Part shown: positions 1 through 10,365 of the stretch, in pieces
How positions within the stretch are numbered: position 1 is the first letter of the stretch
Layout: each line of letters opens with the position of its first letter
From: Adiantum capillus-veneris
Lineage: Eukaryota; Streptophyta; Polypodiopsida; Polypodiales; Pteridaceae
Assembly (NCBI GenBank): GCA_014529385.2
Contig: CM043959.1
Location: 52,891,253 to 52,955,252 of the forward strand
DNA length: 64,000 bases
Direction: 5' to 3'
The notes under the pieces: generated by a model
The model's input: the letters and a program-made list of their open reading frames with translations, nothing else
Told to the model about the DNA's origin: nothing
Database searches by the model: none
Position numbers and translations under genes: made by a program

Positions 1-209
1 TTTAGCTACAAGACATTCGATAAATTAAAACTTCGGCACTTTCTTACACAACCCTTTTGTGCTCCTCTTTGGCCCTAATGCAAGGGAGGAGAGTGCCCTA
101 AGCTTAAAGCTAGCACTAGTGGCAATGAGCCCAAGAGAGATGGTATATCCTCTAGGAAATTGCATACAATGGAGAGGCTTCATCGCAATTCCAAAGAGTT
201 CAAGGAGGT

Positions 210-735
210 GACTATGTGCCACTGTGATGAGCATCATGCTTATTTAGTGACACCAGCTATGTGGTAGCTTAGCATAGGCCTTCATGGCATGGTGCACATG
301 TATGACACTATTGGTGGCCGTAGAGCAACTGTCTTCATTGACGATGGACCTAGCCATAACTTCTTAAATTATTTGTTGGTTAAGAAGTTAAGGTTGACTG
401 AGACTACAAGCAATCATGAATATACTGTTGGATTGGCCAACGATTATGATAAGACGTTATGAAAGTTTATAGTCTTGGAAGTTTCATTAGCCATATAGAA
501 AAACGACGCTTCCCTTGACTTTAAGGTCATGCACTTGGCTAGAGTAGACATATATCTAGGTAGGGAGTGGTTGTATAGCTTGAGCCCTAGTTTAGTTCGA
601 AGTTATTTGCATAACACGCTACAGTTTGAGCACTATGGTAGGGTCATCACCCTACATGGAAATCGTAGTGTCCCCTTTACCCTCTTATTTCCTCCTTATT
701 TCATCTGTGGAGCTACATACAACATTTTGTAGAGT
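210..735 (+). pseudogene. Ty3/gypsy retropepsin remnant
   Basis: Translation shows ATVFIDDGPSHNFLN near 320-365, which matches the family's active-site block (usually IDSGATHNFI), here with Asp-Asp-Gly instead of Asp-Ser/Thr-Gly. About 60 residues later DIYLGREWL (549-575) matches the family block xVILGMxWL, followed by a beta-rich stretch with HGN. An aspartic protease of this kind processes the Gag-Pol polyprotein. Stops at 460-462 and 495-500 separate the two halves. Only the second half (529-732) stays open, so no protein is made as it stands. Confidence 0.75.
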
Positions 736-974
736 ATAGATAACAAAGGTATTTCTTGTTATCCTCTTTTAAATTCTGTTTTTGTGAATGATAGTAGTAA
801 AAATGTTTTTGTAGTTGAAACTGTAAGTAATGTTTACATAGACAAGCATGAAGAAAAAAGATGGCCTTAGATAAGACCCTCTATTTGAAAATCCTGTTTG
901 ACATGCATGCCATTCTAAAACAAAAAATCCAAGGTAAAAGAGACCCTTAAAAAAAGTATGTAGATACTTTAATA

Positions 975-1700
975 AATTTATTAGAGGAATTTTAGGATGT
1001 ATTTCCTAGTGATTTATCGAATGACTTCCTGAGATGGCTTGAGATGGATTGTTTCCATCTCAAGAAGTAGACCATGGCATCAATGTTGTGCCATGTTCAA
1101 AATCTATAAGTAAACTTGCTTATAGGTCAAGCCACTACGAGGAACATGAAGTGGAAAACAGTTAGCAAAATACTTGGAACAAAGGCTTTATTAGGCCTAG
1201 TTCTAGTCCATAGGCATCACCTATCCTTTTGGTAAAGAAGAAAGATGGATCCATGCAGATGTGTGTAGATTATAGGGATCTTAATCAATTAATGATTAAG
1301 AACAAGTATCTAGTGCCATGTATGGATGAGTTATTTGATTAACTCTTTGGGTCAAAGTATTTTTCAAAGATAGACATGAGATTTTGTTATCATCAGGCTA
1401 AAATTTAACTAGAAGATGTTACAAAGACAATATTTAGAACTCGTTTAACATTTTGAGTTCTTGGTTATGCCATTTGGGTTAACCAATACACCATCAACAT
1501 TTATAACGCTTATGGACAATATTTTGCATTCGTACTTAGGAAAATTTGTAATAGTTTTCCTAGATGATATACTAGTCTATAGTCAATCTAAAAAAGAATA
1601 CTTGAACATTTATGTCTAGTGTTTGAGTTATTGAGAAAGCATAAAATATTTGTAAAGGAAAAAAACGTGATTTATTTTAGATCAAGATTCATTATCTTGG
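975..1700 (+). pseudogene. Ty3/gypsy reverse transcriptase remnant
   Basis: The start reads DVFPSDLS, the usual linker before a gypsy RT. The block [19 protein letters not shown] (about 1230-1285) matches the conserved KKDGSxRMCVDYRxLN, and MPFGLTN with FLDDILVYS (1470-1585) gives the catalytic Asp-Asp motif. The domain synthesises cDNA from the element RNA. Several in-frame stops (for example at 1338 and 1408) and frameshifts around 1440-1460 break it into pieces, so it is a pseudogene. Identification is firm because three RT motifs occur in the right order. Confidence 0.88.
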
Positions 1701-1889
1701 TCACAGTGAATCTTGGTCACATTACATCCAAAAAGGGAAAATGCGGATGGAATCTAAGAAAATGAAAGCTACTCTCAAGTAGCTAGCATTAAGAAATCTT
1801 GAGGGATTCTTGGTATGTCGAGATTCTATCAACAATATGTGAAGGACTACACGAAGATTGGAGTCTCATTGACTGACCAATTGAGGTCA

Positions 1890-2340
1890 AAAAGCAAAAT
1901 TATAATTTGGGTGGAAGCCCAATAGAAGAGCTTTGAAAAGATTAAGGTGGCTATAGTGGTCACACATATATTGAATATAGTTTATCCAAAGGAGCCATTT
2001 TTCTTGGAGACAAAGGCAAGTAAGGAGGACATTGGAGCCGTAATTATGCAAAGGGAACGCCTAATTGCATGTGAGAGTAAAAGTTAGATCATGCCCAATG
2101 TAACTACTTAGCCTATGAACAAGAGCTACTAGTGATAGTACATGCACTTAAAAAGTGGAGATACTATCTATATGATGTCACTTTTGAGGTTTGGATAGAC
2201 CTTGAGAGTCTTAAATGGATTTCAAGTAAAAATAAAAGGGTAGAAGAGTTCATAGGCGGAGATCTGACAAGAATTTGACCTTCATATACGTTACCAAAGA
2301 GGTAAGTACAATGTAGTAGCAGATGCGCTTAATTGCATGC
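1890..2340 (+). pseudogene. Ty3/gypsy RNase H remnant
   Basis: The translation contains the gypsy RNase H pattern: an ETKAS block where DASxxGxGAVL is usual, then NYLAYEQELLVIVHALKKW (about 2100-2158) and a HIR-like stretch reading LHIRYQRGKYNVVADAL near 2280-2330. In an active element this domain degrades the RNA strand of the RNA/DNA hybrid. Stops and frameshifts interrupt it. It follows directly on the RT remnant, as expected for the family. Confidence 0.75.
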
Positions 2341-2669
2341 CACAAATTGATGAATTAAGCTTCACATTTTCCAAGAATGGATTCTTGGAATTTCTATGTG
2401 GCTTATGTGAGTATGATCCAACATTTATAGAGGTTTGGTGCGTTGTATGAGATTGCAGTATATCACAGACATGATCATTTTCCTTGTTGGCATGTAATGC
2501 TAGTCTAGAGAGACTGGTTGTAGATGCGATGAGTAGAGGAGTGAGAGTTAGTCCAAAGAACCAACCAAGACTTTGAGGTATAATTTGGATTCAAAGAGCT
2601 CTAACATAGACCCTTCACCACCTTTGACAGCCATGGATTCAAAGGGGGGTAATAAACTTTTTCACGGGG

Positions 2670-3570
2670 AGAAGTACGATAACTACTCCATTGATGATGT
2701 GTACTTATTCTACAAGGGTAGAGTGTATGTACCAATTACTGGTGACTTTCAGGCTCATATTCTTAGAGAAAGTCACGATAGTCCAAGTACAATTCATCCT
2801 ACAATTTAGAAGACATATGCACTAGTTAAAAGGAATTTTTTTTTGCCCTAGTTTATTTAAGGATGTCTAGCCTTATGTGTTCCAATACAATAAAAGTCAG
2901 GTCAATAAACATGGGCGTCTCAAGATTGGGTGACTTCTCCATCCTTTGGAGATTCCTCAAGGGAGATGGAAAAGCATTTCTATGGAGTTCATTACTGGTT
3001 TACCCATGATTAGTTAAGGTAATGACTCAGTGTGGGTGGTGGTGGACAAGTTAACAAAAATGGAAAAATTTATTGACACGAACAAAACAATTAAAACACA
3101 TTAGCTGGAAAAACTCTTTATTGAACATCTCTACAAACTATATGGCCTTCTCTTAGATATAGTGTCATAAAGAGATATGAAGTTCAATAGTCATTTTTGG
3201 AGCTATATGGCCTTCTCTTAGATATAGTGTCATATAGAGATAGGAAGTTCAATAGTCATTTTTGGAGGGAAGTCTTGAAAAAGCTATATACGAGTATGAA
3301 TATGGCGGATCATCAAGAGTCTGATGGTCAAATCAAAAGAGTTAACCAAATCTTAGAGGATACGCTGCATCCTTATGTAAGTAAGAAGAAATTTAATTGG
3401 GAAGAATACTCATCCTTGTTGGACTTTGTATATAACAGATCCAAACACTCGATAACTAGGTTTACACCAGTCGTGTTGAAATATGGTTTCTACCTGAGAT
3501 CTCGTATGGTTGTAGGCCTAGAGAAGGAGAAAATTCAATTTGTTAAGGATTTCCTTAGGTATGAATGATA
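2670..3570 (+). pseudogene. Ty3/gypsy integrase remnant
   Basis: First comes the H2C2-type zinc-binding region (YKGRVYVPITGDF, then a His-Asp-Ser-Pro block near 2770). The catalytic core follows: PLEIPQGRWKSISMEFITGL (2938-2997), VVVDKLTKMEKFI (3040-3075), and after a duplication RDRKFNSHFWREVLKKL with MADHQESDGQIKRVNQILED (3236-3365). The first catalytic Asp is replaced (MEF for MDF). The core inserts cDNA into the chromosome. The piece 3197-3568 is open. A 65-bp tandem duplication sits in the middle of the core. Confidence 0.88.
3138..3267 (+). repeat. 65-bp tandem duplication inside the integrase remnant
   Basis: Two 65-bp copies (3138-3202 and 3203-3267) start with CTATATGGCCTTCTCTTAG and differ at only a few bases. 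The length is not a multiple of three, so the duplication shifts the integrase frame. It most likely arose by slippage or unequal exchange after the element died. Confidence 0.9.
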
Positions 3571-3849
3571 TGATAAAGGAAAGGAAGGAAAGCATTCATA
3601 GTGCATAGAATATTGCTAAGATGTATGCTAATAAAGGACAAAGAAAATGTACCTTTGTAGAAGGTGACTTATGTATTCCTAAATGTTCTTGCAAAGTCAA
3701 AAACCATGAAAATGGGAGAGTGTGGCAAAATTTCTCCTAAATACTATGGTCCCTTTTATGTCGAGAAGAAAATTGGGGACATAACTTGAAAGCTTGAGTT
3801 ATCAGCGGAGAATTATCAAGTTCACCTTGTCTTTCACATCAGTAAATTG

Positions 3850-4130
3850 AAGAAACCTGTTCACAGGTTGGGGAATGTAGTTTCTCCAAAAATTTGGTCG
3901 ACTTGATAAAACCACCAAACAATAGGCGACCCATCATAAAGTGTATGAGGAGGTACTAGTTAAATGGACATAAATAGACAAGGAAGTGGCAACTTGGGAA
4001 CAAAATATAACGATTGCCAAGAGATTTTCCCATGCTGTTTTTGAGGACATAAATAGACGAGGAAGCGAAAACTTGGGAATGGAGTAGCGCAATTGCCCAC
4101 AAGAGATTTACCCATGTTGTTTTCAAGGAT
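3850..4130 (+). pseudogene. Chromodomain-like C-terminal tail of the gypsy element, partly duplicated
   Basis: The stretch reads EEVLVKWT then DKEVATWEQN (3945-4005), matching the end of the chromodomain found at the C-terminus of chromovirus integrases (ILVKWxGLxxxEATWE). That domain steers integration toward marked chromatin. A second, diverged copy of the last part (GACATAAATAGACGAGGAAG, about 4047) follows, so the tail is duplicated. Stops are present and no frame is fully open. Assigned from a short motif plus its position after integrase. Confidence 0.55.
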
Positions 4131-4141
4131 GAAAACTCTTT

Positions 4142-4144
<3 letters not shown>

Positions 4145-4173
<29 letters not shown>
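4145..4173 (+). repeat. Run of 29 G: expanded polypurine tract
   Basis: Twenty-nine consecutive G lie directly before TAATGTCACGTAGG. A second PPT at 4783-4794 has the same relation to TGTCAGGTAAGG, so this is an expanded polypurine tract, the primer site for plus-strand DNA, followed by an LTR start. A G run this long can form a G-quadruplex and is also a likely assembly weak point. Confidence 0.75.
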
Positions 4174-4556
4174 TAATGTCACGTAGGCTGTAACACCATG
4201 ACGGTTGATCGATTTGATGTCTAGGACCATGGCTAGAGCATCATAGCAAGGTGCCATCCATGGTTCAATGGGTGAGGATGCCCTTGCCAGAGTGCACGAG
4301 TATCCAAGCAAGTGTGAATAGCAGGCACACACTATAATGCTCGAGAATGGAAAAGGCTTTCCCATTCTCCTCTACAACTGGTGGTGAGCAAGGATCATCA
4401 CCCTCTTTGTGTACTCGGAGCAGTGCTGAGCTATGAGTATGTAGTATTCTCATTTCTTCTTTTCTCTCCCAAAACTCCCCTCCCTAAAAGGTAAAATTCC
4501 CTACTTAGGAATTCATAAAATAAGCAATTCATGTATGCCAACCATGGGCAATCCCT

Positions 4557-4664
4557 CTCATTCATTATTTTGTGTTTACAACTTTCTTGTTGATTTCATT
4601 GAACCTCCCACTCATTCATTATTTTGTGTTTACAACTTTCTTGTTGATTTCATTGAACCTCCCA
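4557..4664 (+). repeat. 54-bp perfect tandem duplication
   Basis: Two adjacent 54-bp copies (4557-4610 and 4611-4664) each contain TTCATTATTTTGTGTTTACA. They appear identical. They lie between the two PPT/LTR starts and make an open frame of 64 codons that is only an effect of the repeat. Confidence 0.9.
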
Positions 4665-4782
4665 CTTAGCTGCATGAACCTAAATATATTCTTGACTATC
4701 ATGGTATATCTTAAGTGGGAAAGCATCAGCGTTCTTATGAAGACATATTCTCACTTTTGTTTTTGAGGATGAAAATGCTTCT

Positions 4783-5108
4783 CCAAGGGGGGAGTAATGT
4801 CAGGTAAGGATTCTAAGGGGCAAGGCTAAGGAGTGGCTACAAGATTTAGGGATTCCTTAATGGTAGGTGGCATGGCCATAAACTATATAAGGAGATGGTT
4901 GGGGGGAGATCAATAGCCCGTTTCCCCTGTGTTTTTTTAGAGATGAAACCCAAACACTCAAAGCCCATACTACAAGCTTCTGTGGAACCCAACCATAAGT
5001 TAAATACTTTAGGGAAAGTCTTGCCATGATAGACTCAAAACACATAATGAATATTAACTATGGAGCCTGATTTACCCCTTGTAATCTTTTGTGTTAAAAA
5101 CGCACATT
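4783..5108 (+). repeat. Second polypurine tract and partial 3' LTR of the gypsy element
   Basis: CCAAGGGGGGAG (4783-4794) is a polypurine tract. The LTR seems to start with TGTCAGG at 4799. A TATA-like TATATAAGG lies at about 4884, fitting an LTR promoter. The end of the LTR is not found; sequence belonging to the copia LTR begins at 5,109, so the gypsy LTR is probably cut there. The segment 4173-4783 between the two PPT copies looks like an earlier LTR fragment. Confidence 0.55.
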
Positions 5109-5775
5109 TGTAACGCCCCCATTATGAGGAGAAACCATCGTGTGTGAAGAAAAATCACTCGCCAAAAACCATATTTTTTACGCCACCAGAATATTTCTTT
5201 TTGCCAAAATATTATGGCCGGGCGACGACCAAAAAATGGTCGAAAAATAGTAGGTCGATTGGCCGATTGGCCAATGGCCGGTAGTCAATGGCCGATGGAC
5301 AAATTTAAAGGCCGGTGGCCAATTTCAAATTGGTCTTCTTAAGCGTGGCCACACATGCATACATAGGAGAATTCAACTCAGACTTGTCTACACAAGGGCG
5401 GCTACACACGATTGCCTTTCATGAGAGAGGGAAACCCTTTTGGCCTATAAAAGGAGGCCTTTTCTACACATAAAAACAAATTGAAGAGGTGAAGCATTGT
5501 GAAGTTGATGCAACTATGTGGATGTGAGGTGGTGAGAGTGAAGCAAGGTGGGAGATCCAAAAGGGTATAATCCCTTGTAATCTACTTCTTGTTTTGAAGT
5601 ACTAAAGCCATTGAGTGGCTGCTTTCCCGTGGATGTAGCCCACATTGGGTGAACCACGTATATCATGTGCTATCTCTCTCTCTCTCTACTCTATAATCTC
5701 TCATGTGTGAAAGTCATCTCTCTCCATTAAGTAAACTACTCAATTATCTATTTAGCTATGTCATATTCCCTAACA
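5109..5775 (+). repeat. 5' LTR of the copia element
   Basis: The LTR begins TGTAACGCCCCC and ends with CA at 5775, two bases before the PBS. It is about 667 bp. It holds a TATA box at 5446 and, at 5215-5325, a cluster of GGCC-based words (TGGCCGATTGGCCAATGGCC) that looks like a local repeat or binding-site cluster. A CT microsatellite lies near 5670. Boundaries follow the TG...CA rule and the PBS position; no second LTR is available to confirm the left end. Confidence 0.7.
5446..5454 (+). promoter_or_regulatory. TATA box of the copia LTR
   Basis: TATAAAAGG sits inside TTGGCCTATAAAAGGAGGCC, flanked by a short inverted GGCC arm on each side. Its place about 330 bp before the LTR end fits the U3/R promoter of a plant copia element. 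Confidence 0.75.
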
Positions 5776-5777
5776 AC

Positions 5778-5790
5778 TGGTATCAAAACA
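5778..5790 (+). other. Primer-binding site of the copia element
   Basis: TGGTATCAAAACA starts two bases after the LTR. It differs at one base from the common plant copia PBS TGGTATCAGAGC over its first ten positions. That PBS pairs with the 3' end of initiator tRNA-Met to prime reverse transcription. Confidence 0.85.
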
Positions 5791-5848
5791 AGGTATGCTC
5801 ATAGCTAAAGTCTTCCAAGGAAAGGATTCCTTGAATTGAGTGGGAGTA

Positions 5849-6640
5849 ATGGTGAAGGATGGGAAGCTCAAGATTGAGAAGTTTAACGTCAAGAACTACC
5901 AACATTGGAAGATGCAGATTGACGACTAGCTCAACCAGAAGGACCCTTATTTGCCACTAGACGGTCTTGCAAAGCAACAATGGTAGATGAAGCATGGACT
6001 GTCCTTGACCAAAAGACATTAGGAACAATCCAACTAAGCTTGGCATCAAAGGTGGCCTTCTATGTTTCGGAGATGAAGACCACGGAGGACTTGATGAAGT
6101 CACTTGACGGCCTCTACGAGAAACCATCGGCATCCAATAAGGTATTTCTCATGAAGTGCTTGTTCAATCTAAAGATGGCAGAGAATGATTTAGTTGCAAA
6201 ACACCTAAATGAGTTTAACGACAACATAAGTCAACTTTGATCGGCGAAAATCAATTTCAATGACAAAGTGCAAGCTCTCCTTATACTGTTGTGTCTACCA
6301 GATTGTTGGGACAACCTTGTGATGGTTGTAAGTAACTCTATCTTTGGCACAAATACTCTTAAGTTTAATGATGTTGTGGGTGTTCTCCTAAGCACGGAAA
6401 TGCAAAGAAGAAGCACATGTGAATAATCAAGTGTTGCATTGTCAGTGAAAATGAGAGGAAGGCCTAAGGAGAGGTTGAAAAACCAAAAGGGTTGCAATCG
6501 CTCAAGGTGGAGCAAGTCACGCACAAAGTTAGTTCTTGAATGTTGGAACTGCGGAAAAAAGGGCCATGCCAAGAAGGATTGGTAGTCCAAGAAGAAGAAG
6601 GAGTCAAAATCTCAAGACAATAAGCCAACAACAGAGGACA
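5849..6640 (+). pseudogene. Copia gag remnant with CCHC zinc knuckle
   Basis: The ATG at 5849 opens a frame reading KIEKFNVKNYQHWKMQ, the typical start of copia gag (F-G-xN-Y/FxxWK). The open part 5980-6240 matches the middle of gag (LASKVAF, DLMKSLDGLYEKPSASNKV). Near 6538-6585 the zinc knuckle reads CWNCGKKGHAKKDW, in which the last Cys of CX2CX4HX4C has become Trp. Gag forms the particle and binds RNA. There is a stop at 5928 and a frameshift after 6240, so it is broken. Confidence 0.88.
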
Positions 6641-6679
6641 ATGTGGCAGGTAAAGTAGAGCAAGATGCTCTATTTCTCT

Positions 6680-6885
6680 CACTAGACAATGTGTCTAATT
6701 CTTGGATGGTAGATTTTGGGGCTTCATTCCATGCGACACCACACAAGCAACATTTCCAAGATTACACCAAAGGTAATTTTGGGTATGTATACTTGGAAGA
6801 TGATGAAGCTTGTGAAATTGTTGGCAAAGGTACATTTTGTGTCAAATCTGCTAACAGAAATGAATGGAAGCTTAGTTAGGCATGT
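6680..6885 (+). pseudogene. Copia protease remnant
   Basis: WMVDFGASFHAT at 6704-6739 matches the copia protease active site (WxLDSGASxHMT). The Ser/Thr after the catalytic Asp is Phe here, which should abolish activity. The following residues (HFQDY, IVGKGTFCVKS) fit the fold. The frame is lost at about 6850-6880, where the sequence continues one frame over as LVRHVPSLHKNLISTGQLD. Confidence 0.82.
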
Positions 6886-7965
6886 TCCTTCTCTTCACAA
6901 GAATTTGATCTCTACAGGACAATTGGACGATAAAAGTCGTAACATTGCCTTTGAAAACAAACGTTGGAAGATCTCAAAGGGATCTTTGGTGGTTTCCAAA
7001 GGAAAAAAGGTTGGTACCTTTACTTGTGTACTGTCAACACAAAACCTTCAGCTTGTGCAACAACTAGAGAAGTCGACAATGCAGAGTGTGGCACTATCAG
7101 CTTGGGCATATGAGTGCCAAAGGAATGCAAATCATTCAATCAAAGAAGCTTCTACTAGGTTTGAAAGAAGTGGACTTAGAATTTTGTGAAGATTGTGTTT
7201 CTGGTAAACAAAAGAGGGCAAAATTCCTAAAAGCAAAAAACAAAAGGAAAAATAAAAAACTTGAATTGGTTCATTCTAATGTTTGGGGTCCTGCAAGTAT
7301 ACACCATCCCTTGGTGTCTCATTGTACTATGTAACATTCATAGGCGATGCAACTAGGAAAACATGGGTTTATGTAATGAAGAATAAATCCGATGTCTTTT
7401 TCACATTTCAAAAGTGGAAAGCCTTTGTGGAGAATGAAATAAGTACCAAGGTTAAATGCCTCAGATCCAACAAAGGAGGCGAGTATTGCAGCCAAGCTTT
7501 TAAAAGCTATTGTTCTAACAATGGCATTCAGAGGAAAAGGACAACACCAAGGATACCTCAACAAAAAGGCATTTTAGAAAGGATGAACAAAACAATCATG
7601 GAGTGAGCACAAAGCATGCAGCTACATGCAGGCTTACCGCTTGAGCTTTGGGAGAAAGCAGTAATTACGTATGTGTACTTAATCAACCAGTCACCCTCAA
7701 TGACATTGATGGGGGAGTTCTAGAAGAGGCATGGACAAGTAAACCGGTGAATTATGCATTTCTCAAAGTGTTTGGGTGTGAGGCTTTCATGCATATAGAT
7801 AAAATCCTAAGGTCAAAGCTAGATGCAAAGTCCAAAAAGTATTTCTTCATTGGCTATGGAGAAGGTGACTTTGGGCATCGCCTATGGAAACCTGAAGATG
7901 GTAAAATCTTTAGAAGTAGGGATGTAATTTTCAACGAACAAAATATGTACAGAGATTACTTGGAA
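6885..7965 (+). pseudogene. Copia GAG-pre-integrase and integrase remnant
   Basis: WHYQLGHMSAKGM (7088-7126) with CEDCVSGKQKR is the GAG-pre-integrase zinc-binding block (H..H..C..C). The core follows: TFIGDATRKTWVYVMK (7336-7380), KCLRSNKGGEY in place of RSDNGGEY, so a catalytic Asp is lost, and TPRIPQQKGILERMNKTIME (7550-7606). The later part 7648-8034 reads VNYAFLKVFGCEAFMHI and KYFFIGYGEGDFGHRLW, the usual C-terminal region. Three frameshifts and a stop (7607) break the protein. Confidence 0.9.
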
Positions 7966-8139
7966 AGAAAACAAACAAAGACACAGGTAATGAGTACATG
8001 GAGCGTGAGGATGGTGAAGACTCAAGGAGTGTAAACGGTGACAACATCAACAAATGAGAAGCCTCAACCTATTCCCCAAATATTTACAAGAGCAAGTAGA
8101 CCTCTAGAAAGGTTTTTTTCCTTCCTTTAACCATCTCTT

Positions 8140-8990
8140 GATCTCAGATTCTGGAGAGCCAGAATCATACGAAGAATCTATGCATCACAAATACAAAGAA
8201 GAATGGATGAAGAGCATGCAAGTGGAAATGAACTCATTACATCGCAACCAAACATGGGAGCTAGTTGAATTGCCTAAAGGTAAGTGGGCACTGCAGAACA
8301 AATGGGTGTAGAAGCTGAAGGAAGAAGAAAGTGGGAAGAAAAGGTACAAGTCCAGGCTTGTGGTCAAAGGGTTCTCTCAAATCAAAGGTATTGACTTCAA
8401 TGAAATATTTTCTTCTGTTGTAAAAATGAACTCAATTAAGCTTGTCTTAAGCCTTCTGGTTGCTCATGATTTAAATCTTGAGCAGATGGATGTAAATACA
8501 GCATTCCCTCATGGTGACTTAGAGGAGGAAATTTACATGCTTCGACCAAAGGGGTATGAAGTAAAAGATAAGGAGAAAATGGTTTGTAGATTAAAGAAAA
8601 GCTTGTATGGTTTAAAGCAAGCATAAAGATAGTGGTACTTGAATTTCGATCGATGGATATTGGATCATGGATTCACAAGATATAGATCACTATGTCTACA
8701 CAAAGAATTTGGGAGATGGGAAGTTCATCATCCTAATGTTGTATGTTGATGACATGCTGATTGCAAGTGCTAACATGCAGGACATCAAAGACCTAAAAGA
8801 GGAGCTGTCTAAATCTTTTTTGATGAAAGATTTAGGTGTTGCAAAGAGGATACTTGGTATGAAGATATCAAGAGACAAGACAAACAAGACAATAAAGCTA
8901 TCTCAAGAGGATTACATCAAGAAGGTACTAGAAAGGTTTGCAATGCAAGATGAAAAATTACATCTTTGGCTGGTCACTTTAAACTAACTA
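8140..8990 (+). pseudogene. Copia reverse transcriptase remnant
   Basis: WMKSMQVEMNSLHRNQTWEL (about 8203-8262) starts the copia RT block, then NKWV with stop 8308-8310, RLVVKGFSQIKGIDFNEIFS (8354-8412) and QMDVNTAFPHGDLEEEIYM (8483-8540). KKSLYGLKQA ends at 8626. The catalytic motif LYVDDMLIA is intact at 8739-8766. A stop at 8624 and a frameshift before 8667 split the domain. The motif set makes the assignment certain; the protein cannot be made. Confidence 0.92.
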
Positions 8991-9358
8991 AGGATATGTA
9001 TCCAAAGACACAAGAGGAGATAGCCTATATGTCTAAAGTTCCATATGCTACAATGGTAGATTCTCTTATGTATGCTATGGTCTGGACAAGGCCAGATATT
9101 GCACATGCAATGGGAGTTGTGAGTAGGTTCATGGACAACCCAAGCAAAGAGCACTGGCAAGCTGTGAAGTGGATACTTAGGTATCTGAAAGGGAGAACAA
9201 CAAATGCTTTGTGTTTTGGAGGAACTAATATTTTTTGCAAAGGTATGCTGATGCAGATCATTAGGAAGGGAATGGGGTCTAAGGGGGCCTCTTTATTTGC
9301 CATGGGATTAAAAAGGAGATTATGGAAGGGACAAATGGGTGGATGCCATGTGGACTGA
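8966..9358 (+). pseudogene. Copia RNase H remnant, truncated
   Basis: VPYATMVDSLMYAMVWTRPD (9039-9098) and HWQAVKWILRYLKG (9153-9194) are the standard link between copia RT and RNase H. The RNase H Asp block (usually YADADHAGN) is recognisable but frameshifted near 9240-9265. The sequence then loses all resemblance near 9,358, well short of the family's normal end, and no 3' LTR follows. Confidence 0.85.
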
Positions 9359-10365
9359 AATGGTGGGTATGGTAGGGCCTAAAAGTAAGTGGTCAAACTT
9401 GTACTCTTTTATAAATTATAAAGAGAAAATCTCTTATAAATTAAAAAAACTAAACTTTTCTCTAAATAGTTGAGTAAAAAGCAATCCTTTCTCTCTGTAG
9501 TGGTTGTCAGTTTCTTCCCCATTCTCTCCTAAAAAGGGGTCCCTCCAAAAACGTGTTGATCATTCCCTCCCTCTCTCTCTATTGTACCATCCCTCACTTC
9601 TCTTCACTTCACCTTGCTTCTCTTTCCTTCCTTTTAGTTTTCCCTCCCAAAAGCTCTGTAGCAACAGAAGTTTAAACCTTCTTTCCCTCCTCAAGCTTGT
9701 TGCATTGTTGAGGGCTGCATTCTCCTCAAGCTGAAGTTCTCCATTTCTCCATGGGCTTCACTAACGTGGATCCAATATTTATTAGGGCCCATTTTAAAAG
9801 ACCCCAATTTAAAAGGGCCATGTTCACACTAATTTTTACAAAAAACTATTATTTTTAAAAAAAATGCACCAAACTTCATTTAAAAAATATGTAAAGAAGA
9901 GTTGGACCTTGTGTTCATGTGTAGTCACTCATGAAGAATTCACTTTGACCCTTGTCACACTCTGCATTGGCGCCATGTAGCATGCTTGGCAGGGCCTTGC
10001 GACATTCGCCAGTTGTTGATGTTCTCTTGACGACTCAATTTGTGCATTTTCCTAGCAATCTTGGATTGTTGCACACGCTCCAGTGTGAGCTTACGAGCAA
10101 ATGTTGTGCGAAAAAACTAGTTGAACATCTCCTCCAAACAATTGGATTGCATCATTCCACCACCATGTCGAGTATTTTTGAAGTACACCCCCCTTGCTCG
10201 ATAATGGGACTTTTCCATGCCTTGAGTGCTAAAAATCTCAAGCGTACCATATTTGTGCATAAATAATGCACCATGCACAAACAAGATATGTTGTTCACAT
10301 GAGAAAACAATGCACATTATTTAATAAAAACAATCTTCTCTAATAAGTTCACTATGTTACATGGC
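9359..10365. other. Stretch without a recognisable gene
   Basis: AT-rich sequence (9,380-9,470) with a short inverted repeat around ATAAAGAGA...TCTCTTAT, then a pyrimidine-rich strand (9,480-9,730, CCCTCC/CTCTCT words). The open frame at 9952-10266 has no motif I know and no sign of coding on either strand, so I do not call it. Confidence 0.6.

Larger units (their letters stand above)
1..5108 (+). mobile_element. Degenerate Ty3/gypsy LTR retrotransposon, 5' part outside the window
   Basis: In order on the plus strand there are traces of retropepsin, reverse transcriptase, RNase H, integrase zinc finger and core, a chromodomain-like tail, a polypurine tract and LTR-like sequence. This is the domain order of Ty3/gypsy chromoviruses. 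Every domain is broken by stops and frameshifts, so the element is old and inactive. The 5' LTR and most of gag lie upstream of the window. Its 3' LTR region appears to be cut by the copia element that starts near 5,109. The element class is seen directly; the chromovirus subgroup rests on the tail and is less sure. Confidence 0.85.
5109..9358 (+). mobile_element. Ty1/copia LTR retrotransposon, 3' end missing
   Basis: A 5' LTR with TATA box, a primer-binding site, gag with zinc knuckle, protease, GAG-pre-integrase, integrase, RT and RNase H follow in Ty1/copia order (integrase before RT). Many stops and frameshifts show it is dead. No copy of the LTR is seen after RNase H; the RNase H itself stops near 9,358, so the 3' end was lost. 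The PBS matches the initiator-methionine tRNA type used by most plant copia elements. Confidence 0.92.

Noticed and set aside
4123-4365. 80-codon frame with a poly-Pro stretch
   Set aside because: The Pro run is the antisense reading of the 29-G tract.
9952-10266. 104-codon plus-strand frame as a gene
   Set aside because: No motif, no promoter evidence, and an equally long frame on the other strand.
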